The notes beneath the pieces were generated by a model. The model did not search any database. It saw only the letters and a program-made list of their open reading frames with translations, and was not told where the DNA came from. The position numbers and the translations under genes were made by a program. Below are positions 1-9,033 of a stretch of DNA of 26,679 nucleotides, piece after piece. Origin of the DNA: an uncultured Collinsella sp. (GTDB lineage Bacteria; Actinomycetota; Coriobacteriia; Coriobacteriales; Coriobacteriaceae); NCBI GenBank assembly GCA_937934165.1, contig CALGZX010000012.1:1-26679 (forward strand), written 5' to 3'. How positions within the stretch are numbered: position 1 is the stretch's first letter; every line of letters starts with the position of its first letter.

Positions 1-421
1 CTAAGTGCCCAAATAACGTGCCATCTAGGTAGCCCCATTTGTCCACTAAGGATAGATGAGTTGTTCGCTGTGAGGGAGAATATACCTGATCAGGATTGCT
101 GACATAGAAGACACCCTTCGGGATGTAGTATGGGGAACCATCGTCAAGATACAGTCCTTTATAAATTTTGATCTGTTGCCCAAACCAAATCTTGTCGGCA
201 TTGATGTCGTAGGTTTGCGCCCAGTTGTCCAGCAGAATATCTGCCGTGGCGCGGATGCCGGATTGGTACTGCACGTTCAGTGTACCGGACTGGATCGCGT
301 CCTCTGTAATGTCAAAGGCAACGGTGCCATCATCGTTCAGCCACTCGATTTTTGTGGCAGAGATGTGTGGGCGCTGGAGCTTGTCCAAATATTGCTGGTA
401 GCGCGTGTATTCTGTATTCAT
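1..421 (-). CDS. Phage tail structural protein, DUF5048-like, 3' end outside window
   Basis: An open frame of 140 codons starts with ATG at 421-419 and is still open at the window edge, so the C-terminus is missing. Its start overlaps the upstream stop as ATGA (TGA at 420-418), which is typical of tightly packed phage genes. The product contains a segment reading SGIRATADILLDN, then IWFGQQIKIYKG, then IPKGVFYVSNP and LVDKWGYLDG. This order (a GxRxTxxxxLDN strand, a W-F/K-I strand, a GVFxV strand and a DKWxxLDG strand) matches, from memory, tail or minor structural proteins of siphoviruses of Gram-positive hosts (DUF5048-type). Base composition is clearly more AT-rich than the genes from 0.8 kb onward. 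The upstream partner (the C-terminal part of the 418-1884 frame) is also phage-like, as expected for a tail module. Family assignment is by eye; the exact virion role is not known. Confidence 0.68.
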   Translation of the reverse strand, partial: MNTEYTRYQQYLDKLQRPHISATKIEWLNDDGTVAFDITEDAIQSGTLNVQYQSGIRATADILLDNWAQTYDINADKIWFGQQIKIYKGLYLDDGSPYYIPKGVFYVSNPDQVYSPSQRTTHLSLVDKWGYLDGTLFGHL

Positions 422-795
422 GCGCTGCCTCCTGATGTCATTTCCGCCGACGTATCGACCATGACTCGCAGGTCTGAAGCATCTGCTACCTCGACCCACT
501 GTACCGTAGCTGAGTATGGCTCGAACTCAATGCTAGGTAAGATGCTGAACATCATGCTGCCCATGAGGTCGACTTCCATGACATGCCCATGAAGGTCTTT
601 CAGCAGTTTGCGCTGTGTGTTGGTAGTCAGACGTTGCAACGCATTGGCCTGCTCCAATGTATCGTAGTATCGGGCATTGCCATCTACTACGCCGATTAGG
701 CCCTTTAAGCTGCCGCTCAAGTGGTTGGAGCTGCTGCGCTGAATAAAGGGGTATTGTGTGAAGTTTTCCAGCTTGTTAAAGGTCGTGTTGTTGTT
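1..795 (-). mobile_element. Phage tail-module fragment abutting chromosomal DNA
   Basis: From the left edge to about 795 the DNA is noticeably more AT-rich than the rest and codes for two phage-like tail proteins on the minus strand, with an ATGA overlap. Neither an integrase nor an attachment-site duplication is visible at the junction, and the junction falls inside a coding frame. The right boundary (775-795) is estimated from where the protein stops resembling LCP and starts resembling tail protein. The rest of the element, if real, lies to the left of the window. Confidence 0.6.
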
Positions 796-1884
796 CAGGT
801 CGCCGATCGTAGAGCTGGAACCGTCGGAAAGACCCATGGTGTTGGGACCCTTGGGATCCTTGCCGGCATCGACGCGCTCCATCATTTCCTTGAGCTCGTC
901 CTCGTAGACAAAGACGTAGCTCACTCCGTCGATCATGGTGCTGTCGTCGGCGTACGAGGGCAGGTTGGCCGAGTAGATACCGTCGACATCCATACCGCGC
1001 ATGGCATTGACCGTAGCCACGATATCCTGAACGCTCATATCGGTTACGAGCATATCGGACAGCGAATTAACCAGGCCAAAGATCTTCGTGGCATCGAAGT
1101 TATTGAGAATCTGGTTGGCAAGGGCGCCAAGCACCTGACGCTGGTGGCGCATGCGCGTGTAATCGCCGTCGGCATAGGTGTAGCGGCAGCGGGCATAGGT
1201 AAGGGCAGTGGCACCGTCCATATGCTGCTGGCCAGCGGTAATCTTAATATCCAGGTGCTCGGGGTCGTCAACATCATCGGTTGCGTTAATGTCGATACCG
1301 CCAACCGAATCAATCAGCGCCTGCATACCGTCGAAGCTGACCTCGGCATAGTGGGAAATCTGAACACCGCACAGCTCGTTGACCGCCTCGACCATGGCCT
1401 CGGCGCCGCCAACGGTATGGCAGGCGTTGATCTTCATGGTCTCGCCCTTGTACTCGACCTTGGTGTCGCGCGGAACGGAAATGAGCGTCGCCTGCTTTTG
1501 CGTGGGGTCGATGCGTGCCAGGATAATCGAGTCGGCACGATACGTATCCTCGCCCGGACGGCCGTCGGTGCCAAGAAGCAGCACGTAGAACGGATCCTTT
1601 GCCTCATCGGTGTCAACCAGAACCCGACGCAGATTGTCGGTAATGACATTAGAATCGCCGAGCTTGCCCATAATGGTGGCAAACCACAGGCCGGCAGCGG
1701 TAGTGGCACTCAGCAGCACGCCAAGCACGACAATGAGCGCGACGTGACGAATCGTGTGGCTACGACGACGTTGACGAGCGCGCTCGGAATAGCGAGCCAC
1801 GTTATCGCGACTGTAGATCTTGGCCTGCGCACCAGTTGAGGGTCTTCGGGCGGTGGTATCCGCGAGGGGCTTTTTATTAAACAT
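418..1884 (-). CDS. LytR-CpsA-Psr (LCP) ligase fused in frame to a phage tail-protein C-terminus
   Basis: ATG at 1884-1882 is preceded by CAGG at good spacing; TTG at 1890 is an alternative that adds two residues. The first ~365 residues are an ordinary LCP protein: a basic cytoplasmic tail, one membrane helix (about residues 47-72), then the catalytic domain with LLLGTDGRPGEDTYRADSI, ISVPRDTKV and a YARCRYTYADGDYTRMRHQ segment carrying the phosphate-binding arginines. LCP enzymes attach wall teichoic acid or other glycopolymers to peptidoglycan outside the membrane. From about residue 368 (nt ~795-775) the sequence changes to FTQYPFIQRSSSN, LSGSLKGLIG and VQWVEVADASDL, the pattern of the C-terminal domain of siphovirus tail structural proteins. 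GC content drops at the same point. The stop overlaps the next, phage-like gene. The native LCP C-terminus is therefore missing or replaced, by real recombination or by misassembly. It follows murA by 12 nt with no promoter seen between them. Confidence 0.8.
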   Translation of the reverse strand: MFNKKPLADTTARRPSTGAQAKIYSRDNVARYSERARQRRRSHTIRHVALIVVLGVLLSATTAAGLWFATIMGKLGDSNVITDNLRRVLVDTDEAKDPFYVLLLGTDGRPGEDTYRADSIILARIDPTQKQATLISVPRDTKVEYKGETMKINACHTVGGAEAMVEAVNELCGVQISHYAEVSFDGMQALIDSVGGIDINATDDVDDPEHLDIKITAGQQHMDGATALTYARCRYTYADGDYTRMRHQRQVLGALANQILNNFDATKIFGLVNSLSDMLVTDMSVQDIVATVNAMRGMDVDGIYSANLPSYADDSTMIDGVSYVFVYEDELKEMMERVDAGKDPKGPNTMGLSDGSSSTIGDLNNNTTFNKLENFTQYPFIQRSSSNHLSGSLKGLIGVVDGNARYYDTLEQANALQRLTTNTQRKLLKDLHGHVMEVDLMGSMMFSILPSIEFEPYSATVQWVEVADASDLRVMVDTSAEMTSGGSA

Positions 1885-1896
1885 AGGCAACCTGTA

Positions 1897-3180
1897 TTAG
1901 TAGATGACGGGATCGGGGACGGTAGCATGCTCGACATGCGCGCCGAGCGCCTGCAGCTTTTCGACAAACTGCTCGTAGCCGCGCTTGATGTGATGGATGG
2001 CCGAAACCTCGGTCGTCCCGTCGGCGATCAAGCCCGCTACGACGAGGGCCGCTCCGCCACGCAGATCGGGCGAGGTAACCTGTGCACCCGAGAAGCCCTT
2101 GACGCCATGAATCATGGCATGATGGCTCTCGATACGAATGTCGGCACCCATGCGCACCAGCTCAGAGGCAAACATAAAGCGATTCTCGAAGATGTTTTCG
2201 GTAATAACGGAACTGCCGTCGGCAAGGGCGGAGAGCACCATAATCTGCGCCTGCATGTCGGTCGGGAAACCGGGGAACGGAAGCGTCTGGATGTCGACCG
2301 GCTTGATACGCTCGGCACGGTTTACATGGACGCCATCTTCGACGCGCTCGCAGTCGATACCCATGAGCTCCATTTTCTTGAGCACCATGCCCAAGTGAAT
2401 GGGGCAAAAACCCGTGACGTCGACACCGCGATCGTCGGCCATCAGCGCACCGGCAACGATAAAGGTACCGGCCTCGATGCGGTCGCCCACCACGCGATGG
2501 GTAACGGGATGGAGCTCTTCCACGCCTTCGATAGTCACGACGGGCGTACCGGCGCCAACAATCTTGGCGCCCATCTCGTTGAGCATGTTAGCGAGATCGA
2601 CGATCTCGGGCTCGCGGGCGGCATTGTCGATAACCGTGGTGCCCTGTGCGCGCACAGAGGCCATGATGAGGTTCTCGGTCGCACCGACGCTGGCGAACTC
2701 GAGCGTGACGGTGGTACCGCGCAGACCTTGGGGCGCATTAGCGTTGATGTAACCGTGGGCGGTATCGAACTCAACGCCCAGGGCCTCAAGACCAAGAATG
2801 TGCATATCGATCTTGCGAGCACCCAGGTTACAGCCGCCCGGCATGGCAATTTTGGCGCGATGGAAGCGGCCCAGCAGGGGTCCCATCACGGCTGTGGAAG
2901 CACGCATCTTGGCAACGAGCTCGTAGGGGGCCTCCCAAGAATCGACCTGAGAGGTATCAATCTCGAGCGTGTGCTCGTCAAGGACATCGATTGTGGCGCC
3001 CATACCCTTGAGCACCTTGCCCATCACGTGGACATCGGAAATATCGGGCACGTTCTGCAGCGTCGTCTTGCCCGGCGCCAGAAGCGTTGCCGCCATGAGT
3101 TTGAGCGCGGAGTTCTTGGCGCCCGAAACGGGCACGGAGCCTCCGATGGCGTGGCCACCCTCAACGCGGATAATATCCAA
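1897..3180 (-). CDS. murA: UDP-N-acetylglucosamine 1-carboxyvinyltransferase
   Basis: MurA transfers enolpyruvate from PEP to UDP-GlcNAc, the first committed step of peptidoglycan precursor synthesis in the cytoplasm. The 427-residue length is normal. Visible landmarks are the N-terminal SGAKNSALKLM (Lys22/Asn23 region), the active-site loop MPGGCNLGARKIDMHI with the catalytic cysteine at residue 117, and the catalytic aspartate in GFPTDMQAQ (Asp308). Because the loop carries Cys rather than Asp, fosfomycin-type inactivation is expected; this is inference from the family. The start is TTG at 3180, chosen because GAAAGGG sits just upstream and the product then begins at the usual position (MDIIRVEGG). 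The atp operon terminator lies immediately upstream, leaving no room for a promoter between it and the start. The LCP gene follows 12 nt downstream, so both are probably co-transcribed wall-synthesis genes. Confidence 0.97.
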   Translation of the reverse strand: MDIIRVEGGHAIGGSVPVSGAKNSALKLMAATLLAPGKTTLQNVPDISDVHVMGKVLKGMGATIDVLDEHTLEIDTSQVDSWEAPYELVAKMRASTAVMGPLLGRFHRAKIAMPGGCNLGARKIDMHILGLEALGVEFDTAHGYINANAPQGLRGTTVTLEFASVGATENLIMASVRAQGTTVIDNAAREPEIVDLANMLNEMGAKIVGAGTPVVTIEGVEELHPVTHRVVGDRIEAGTFIVAGALMADDRGVDVTGFCPIHLGMVLKKMELMGIDCERVEDGVHVNRAERIKPVDIQTLPFPGFPTDMQAQIMVLSALADGSSVITENIFENRFMFASELVRMGADIRIESHHAMIHGVKGFSGAQVTSPDLRGGAALVVAGLIADGTTEVSAIHHIKRGYEQFVEKLQALGAHVEHATVPDPVIY

Positions 3181-3193
3181 GGTCTACCCTTTC

Positions 3194-3232
3194 AAAAAGC
3201 ATGCCCGGGATGGCTGGGCCATCCCGGGCATG
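3194..3232 (-). terminator. Rho-independent terminator after atpC
   Basis: A perfect 14-bp stem (3200-3213 with 3219-3232, arms CATGCCCGGGATGG and its complement) encloses a 5-nt loop and is followed in the minus direction by a run of five T (3198-3194). It lies 37 nt after the atpC stop and 14-20 nt before the murA start codon; the T run touches the murA ribosome-binding region. Confidence 0.9.
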
Positions 3233-3268
3233 ATGTGTTCGCAAATGGTCGAACGCTAAATCGTTTGA

Positions 3269-3661
3269 CTATTGGGCAAGCTTGAGCTTACACCATGCGA
3301 TTTCATTATAGAGGTAGGCGCGGCGTGCATCATCCTCCGACAAATTACCCAGCTTCTCTTCAAAACCTTGAATATCAGCTTTAAGCTTGTCGGCATCGAC
3401 GGTCGCCAAATCGCAAGCGCGCTCGGCGAGAACGGTCACGACATCGTCCGCAACCTGGGCATAGCCGCCGGCCACGGCAAACGTGTGGTCGACAGTGCCC
3501 ATGGCCTTATCGGAAACGCGAACGTAACCGCGGTCGATCGTGCAGATCTCGCTGGAGTGAGCAGGCAGAACGCCAAACTCGCCATCCGTGGACGGAATCG
3601 ACACAAACGCAGCGTCGCCCTCATAGGCGCAGCTCACGGGGCACACGATGCGGATACGCAT
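3269..3661 (-). CDS. atpC: ATP synthase F1 subunit epsilon
   Basis: A 130-residue epsilon subunit, which with gamma forms the central stalk and can inhibit ATP hydrolysis. The N-terminal beta-sandwich is seen in MRIRIVCPVS, GEFGVLPAHS and HTFAVAGGYAQVADDVVTVLAE, followed by a short C-terminal helical hairpin (about residues 88-130). It starts with ATG at 3661, three bases after the atpD stop, with GGGAGAAG inside the atpD 3' end as ribosome-binding site. It is the last gene of the operon and is followed by a strong terminator. Confidence 0.95.
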   Translation of the reverse strand: MRIRIVCPVSCAYEGDAAFVSIPSTDGEFGVLPAHSSEICTIDRGYVRVSDKAMGTVDHTFAVAGGYAQVADDVVTVLAERACDLATVDADKLKADIQGFEEKLGNLSEDDARRAYLYNEIAWCKLKLAQ

Positions 3662-3664
3662 AAC

Positions 3665-5118
<1,454 letters not shown>

Positions 5119-5119
<1 letters not shown>

Positions 5120-6027
5120 TACTGTTCCTCCAATGCTGAGGCTCCGCCGACGATCTCGTTAATCTCGGTCGTGATCGAAGCCTGGCGCACGCGACTATAC
5201 GTGCGGGTAAGGGTCGAGATGATCGCGGTGGCGTTTTCCGTCGCGGAGTGCATGGCCTTGCGGCGTGCACCCTGCTCGGCAGCCGCCGAATCGATCAGGG
5301 CCTGGTAGATGACCGTCAGGATATAAGACGGCACAAGCTTGCCGAGAACATGCTCGGGAGAGGGCACGAACTCGAACGTGGACGAGATGCGCTTAGGGGC
5401 GTCGGTCTCGTTCTTACGCGGACCGTGGGCCATAGCGATCATCTCGGGGTCGAGCGGCAACAGATGCTCGACGCGAAGCTCCTGATCCACGCGGTTCTTG
5501 GCGTGGTGGTAGACAAGCTCGACACGGTCAAGCTCACCGGCACGATACGCATCGCAGATATGAGAGGAGATCATGCGGGCCTGATTAAAATCGGGCTCAG
5601 AGGAGTTGCCCTCAAAGTGCATGACGACGTTTGCGCGGTCACGGAAATACGTGGCCGGCTTACGCCCGCACGCGATGATCTCGCACTCGATGCCGTCGTT
5701 CGCCCAAGAAGCGGCGAGCTTTTCGGCCGTGCGCTCCACCGTCGTATTGAAACCGCCGGCAAGGCCGCGGTCCGAGGCAATAACGACAATCAGGCCATGC
5801 TTGACGCTCTCATGCTTCTGCAGCATGGGATCGGTGCCCGAACAGGAGGCGTCGCCGGCGACCGTCAACATGACGTCGGTCAGCGCCTCCTTATAGGGCT
5901 CGGCCTGCTTGGAGCGATCGAGGGCACGACGGATCTTGGCCGTAGAGACCATCTCCATCGTGCGCGTGATCTGCTTGGTCGTGGTAACCGAGGAGATTCG
6001 CTTCTTAATGTCGCGAAGGTTGGCCAT
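5119..6027 (-). CDS. atpG: ATP synthase F1 subunit gamma
   Basis: The gamma subunit (302 residues) is the rotating central shaft. The N-terminal helix is recognisable in MANLRDIKKRISSVTTTKQI, followed by ITRTMEMVSTAKIRRA, and the C-terminal helix in GARRKAMHSATENATAIIS and TEINEIVGG. ATG at 6027 lies six bases after the atpA stop; the best ribosome-binding site (GAGGAG) lies about 11 nt upstream inside the atpA end. Length is slightly above the usual ~285-290 residues, with the extra in the middle Rossmann-like region. Confidence 0.97.
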
Positions 6028-6032
6028 GGGGC

Positions 6033-7631
6033 TTAGTTCTCCTCTGATCCAGAAACATCCGAATGGTGCTTGGCCATGAACTGCTGCTTGAAGTCGCCGA
6101 TGACGCGCAAGAGCTCAGCCTTGGTGTCATCATCGATCTTCTTGGCGCGAACCTTGTCGAGCAGCGAGCCAAAGCCATTGTCCATGTACTCGATGAGCTC
6201 GGCACGGAAAGGCAGCACGTCGGCGATCTCCAGGTCATCCAGGAAGCCCTCGTTGCCAGCGAACAGCGTAACGATCTGCTCGCCAACCTCAAACGGCTTG
6301 TAACGCGGCTGCTTCAGGAGCTCGGTCATGCGGGCACCATGGGTCAGCTGCTTCTGAGTAGCCTCGTCGAGGTCGGAGCCGAACTGCGTAAAGCCGGCGA
6401 GCTCCTGGTACGAAGCGAGGTCCAGACGGAGGTTGCCGGCGACCTGCTTCATAGCCTTGGTCTGCGCGTCGCCACCGACGCGGGACACGGAAATGCCCAC
6501 GTCGACTGCCGGGCGCTGGCCCTGGAAGAAGAGCTCGGACTGCAGGTAGATCTGACCATCGGTAATGGAAATGACGTTGGTCGGAATGTAGGCCGAGACG
6601 TCGCCGTCCTGGGTCTCGATGATCGGAAGAGCCGTCATGGAGCCGTAACCGTTCTTCTTGGACATCTTGACGGCACGCTCGAGCAGACGAGAGTGCAGGT
6701 AGAAGATGTCGCCAGGATAGGCCTCGCGTCCGGGCGGACGATGCAGCGTCAGCGACATCTGACGGTAGGCCACAGCCTGCTTGGACAGGTCATCGTAGAT
6801 GACGAGCACGTGGCCACCGGGGTTGGTCTCGCTGGCGGGCTTGCCGTCCTCGCCGTTGTACATGAAGAACTCGCCGATAGCGGCGCCGGCCATAGGCGCG
6901 ATGTACTGCATAGGGGCGGAATCGGCAGCGGTGGCCGAAACGATGATGGTGTAGTCGAGCGCACCGTGCTGAGCAAGGGTCTCGCGGATGTTGGCAACCG
7001 TGGAGGCCTTCTGGCCGATGGCGACATAGATACAGACCATGCCCTTGCCGCGCTGATTGAGGATAGCGTCGATGGCGATGGCGGTCTTACCGGTCTTACG
7101 GTCGCCGATGATGAGCTCACGCTGACCGCGGCCGATAGGCACCATGGAGTCGATAGCGAGCAGACCGGTCTGAACCGGCTCGCACACCGGGGTACGATCG
7201 ATGACGCCGGGGGCCTTGAACTCGATGGGGCGACGGTGCGTGGCGACGATGTCGCCCAGGCCGTCGATGGGCTGGCCGAGCGGATTGACGACGCGGCCGA
7301 GCATGGCACGGCTCACGGGGATATCCATAACGCGGCCAGTGGTGCGGCACTCGTCGCCTTCCTTGATGGAGTCGACGGCACCAAACAGAACGGCGCCGAC
7401 CTCGTCACGGTCAAGGTTCTGGGCAAGGCCGAAGACGGTCTCACCGGTATCGGAGCTCTTGAACTCCAGAAGCTCGCCTGCCATGGCGCTCTTGAGGCCG
7501 GAGACGCGCGCGATGCCGTCGCCTACCTCGTCGACCGTTGAAACCTCATGCGTATCGACCGTCGCGGAGAGGCTCGTGAGCTGCTCCTGCAGTTTCTTGG
7601 CGATATCCTGGGCATTGAGGGTTTCGGACAT
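6033..7631 (-). CDS. atpA: ATP synthase F1 subunit alpha
   Basis: The non-catalytic nucleotide-binding alpha subunit has 532 residues. Walker A GDRKTGKT is at residues 176-183. Other family segments are VVNPLGQPIDG, GRGQRELIIGDR, YSRLLERAVKMS-like HSRLLERAVKMSKK, and the C-terminal VAGNLRLDLASYQELAGF. ATG at 7631-7629 overlaps the atpH stop as TAATG, with GGAGG nine bases upstream. The C-terminus ends with a short Ser/Glu tail, a little longer than many homologues. Confidence 0.99.
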   Translation of the reverse strand: MSETLNAQDIAKKLQEQLTSLSATVDTHEVSTVDEVGDGIARVSGLKSAMAGELLEFKSSDTGETVFGLAQNLDRDEVGAVLFGAVDSIKEGDECRTTGRVMDIPVSRAMLGRVVNPLGQPIDGLGDIVATHRRPIEFKAPGVIDRTPVCEPVQTGLLAIDSMVPIGRGQRELIIGDRKTGKTAIAIDAILNQRGKGMVCIYVAIGQKASTVANIRETLAQHGALDYTIIVSATAADSAPMQYIAPMAGAAIGEFFMYNGEDGKPASETNPGGHVLVIYDDLSKQAVAYRQMSLTLHRPPGREAYPGDIFYLHSRLLERAVKMSKKNGYGSMTALPIIETQDGDVSAYIPTNVISITDGQIYLQSELFFQGQRPAVDVGISVSRVGGDAQTKAMKQVAGNLRLDLASYQELAGFTQFGSDLDEATQKQLTHGARMTELLKQPRYKPFEVGEQIVTLFAGNEGFLDDLEIADVLPFRAELIEYMDNGFGSLLDKVRAKKIDDDTKAELLRVIGDFKQQFMAKHHSDVSGSEEN

Positions 7632-8107
7632 TAGGCTTCACCTCCGTACGAATTAGCAGAGTTTGCGAGGGTCTCCTGCGCGATGCGCAGCTGCGTCTTG
7701 ACGGAAATGTCACGACGCTCGCCGCGGGCCTCGAGCACCAGGCCGCCCACGATAGACGGGTCGACCTGCTCGATAAGGAATACCTTGCGGCCGAAGTCCT
7801 GCTCGCATTTCTTAGTGATGGTTTGACGCAGCTCGTCGTCGAGCGGGATCGCCGTGGTGACGGTCACGCCCACTACATCCTCGTCTTCCTCGGCAACATA
7901 CTTAAAGGCAGCTGCCACCTTGGGAAGAAGGTCGAGCTGGTCGCGCTTGGACATGGTGTCGAGCACGGCGATGATCTCGGGGCTGGCAGAAGCCAAGCGC
8001 TCGATCATCTCGAGGTCCTCGAACACATGGTTCTCGGCCTTGGCGGCTTCCAAAAGGGAACGCGCGTAGGTCTCGAGCACCTTGTCCTGATAGCGGCTAG
8101 TCGGCAT
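7631..8107 (-). CDS. atpH: ATP synthase F1 subunit delta
   Basis: The delta subunit links F1 to the peripheral stalk. Recognised by ALLEAA-type N-terminal text (YARSLLEAAKAEN), the central FKYVAEEDEDVVGVTVTTAI and the C-terminal signature GGLVLEARGERRDISVKTQL. At 158 residues it is shorter than the usual ~175-180, mainly at the N-terminal helical domain. Its start (ATG 8107) lies inside the atpF 3' end, with an 11-base overlap; the stop overlaps the atpA start. Confidence 0.94.
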   Translation of the reverse strand: MPTSRYQDKVLETYARSLLEAAKAENHVFEDLEMIERLASASPEIIAVLDTMSKRDQLDLLPKVAAAFKYVAEEDEDVVGVTVTTAIPLDDELRQTITKKCEQDFGRKVFLIEQVDPSIVGGLVLEARGERRDISVKTQLRIAQETLANSANSYGGEA

Positions 8108-8699
8108 TCAGGCTACCTGCTTCCTGGATGTAGCGCTCGATGAGCTTCTTCTGCTCGGCATCGTCCTCGAGTGCCTCGCCCACGATCTTGGTGGCGACGG
8201 CAACGGACAGGTCGGCGATGGAGCTCGCGGCACCGGCGTAGATGGACTTGCGCTCGTCCTCGACGGTCGTATGGGCCTTGGCGATGATCTCCTCGGCCTC
8301 CTTGTGAGCAGCCTCGATGATACGGGCGCGCTCGGACTCGGCGTCCTTACGGGCCTCGAGAACGATGTCGGCAGCCTGACGACGGGCGTCGGTGACGATC
8401 GAGTCGGACTCAGCGCGCTTGGCGATAGCCTCCTGCTTGGTCTTCTCGGCCTCGTCGAGGCTCTCCTCGATCTTCTTGCCGCGCTCCTCCATGGTTTTCA
8501 TGATGCCCGGCAGGGCGACCTTGGCCAGCACGATCCAGATGATCAGGAAGGCGATAAGCGCCGGGATGAACTCCGCCATCTTAGGGATGAGGATGTCCGC
8601 ACCGGCGGCGCCGTCCTCGGCGAACGCGGAAACCGGCATGAGCAGCGCGGCCGCGGACGCGGAGAGTGCGATCGCGCTCTTCTGGGATGAAAGATTCAT
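8097..8699 (-). CDS. atpF: ATP synthase Fo subunit b with N-terminal signal-peptide-like segment
   Basis: Subunit b (200 residues) is the peripheral stalk. A membrane helix is at about residues 44-63 (FIPALIAFLIIWIVLAKVAL), followed by a long charged coiled coil (KTMEERGKKIEESLDEAEK onward) that binds delta. Unusually, the first 27 residues look like a cleavable signal peptide (basic start, Ala/Leu-rich core, AFA before EDG), whereas canonical b begins with its membrane helix. ATG at 8699 has GGAG eight bases upstream; a start after this segment is not supported by any better ribosome-binding site. It follows atpE by 15 nt. Confidence 0.96.
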   Translation of the reverse strand: MNLSSQKSAIALSASAAALLMPVSAFAEDGAAGADILIPKMAEFIPALIAFLIIWIVLAKVALPGIMKTMEERGKKIEESLDEAEKTKQEAIAKRAESDSIVTDARRQAADIVLEARKDAESERARIIEAAHKEAEEIIAKAHTTVEDERKSIYAGAASSIADLSVAVATKIVGEALEDDAEQKKLIERYIQEAGSLNAD

Positions 8700-8714
8700 A
8701 CTTGACGCTCCGTG

Positions 8715-8909
8715 CTATTTAACGATCAGCGCGACAACGAAGCCGATCAGAGCCAGAGCCTCGCCGAAGGCGGAGCCCATGATGAAGACGGTGAACACGC
8801 GGCCCTGGACCTCAGGCTGACGGGCCATAGCACCCGTAGCACCCAGAGCAGACAGGCCGATAGCAAGACCAGCGCCGATAACACCGAGACCGTAACCGAT
8901 AACTCCCAC
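8715..8909 (-). CDS. atpE: ATP synthase Fo subunit c (proteolipid)
   Basis: A 64-residue two-helix hairpin forming the rotor ring. The polar loop is ARQPEVQG (residues 29-36) and the ion-carrying carboxylate is Glu50 in GSAFGEALALIGF. Helix 1 lacks the Gln, and the residue after Glu50 is Ala rather than Ser/Thr, so the Na+ ligand set known from Na+-type c subunits is absent; proton coupling is inferred. The start is GTG at 8909, set by AAAGGAGG just upstream and by an in-frame TAA before any other start. About 124 nt separate it from atpB, with no clear promoter or terminator. Confidence 0.96.
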   Translation of the reverse strand: MGVIGYGLGVIGAGLAIGLSALGATGAMARQPEVQGRVFTVFIMGSAFGEALALIGFVVALIVK

Positions 8910-9033
8910 GATTCCTCCTTTGTCGTGCGTGTCTTATTTCACGCAGGATAACCTTTTTATAACTGCCGGGCTCCACGGGTACGGGCACCGGCGGTTTAAC
9001 GAATTGCCTTACCTTTAAGGCGCGAACGGAAGA

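Noticed and set aside
721..1839. Plus-strand open frame of 372 codons opposite the LCP gene
   Set aside because: Antisense shadow; the LCP motifs on the minus strand fix the coding strand.
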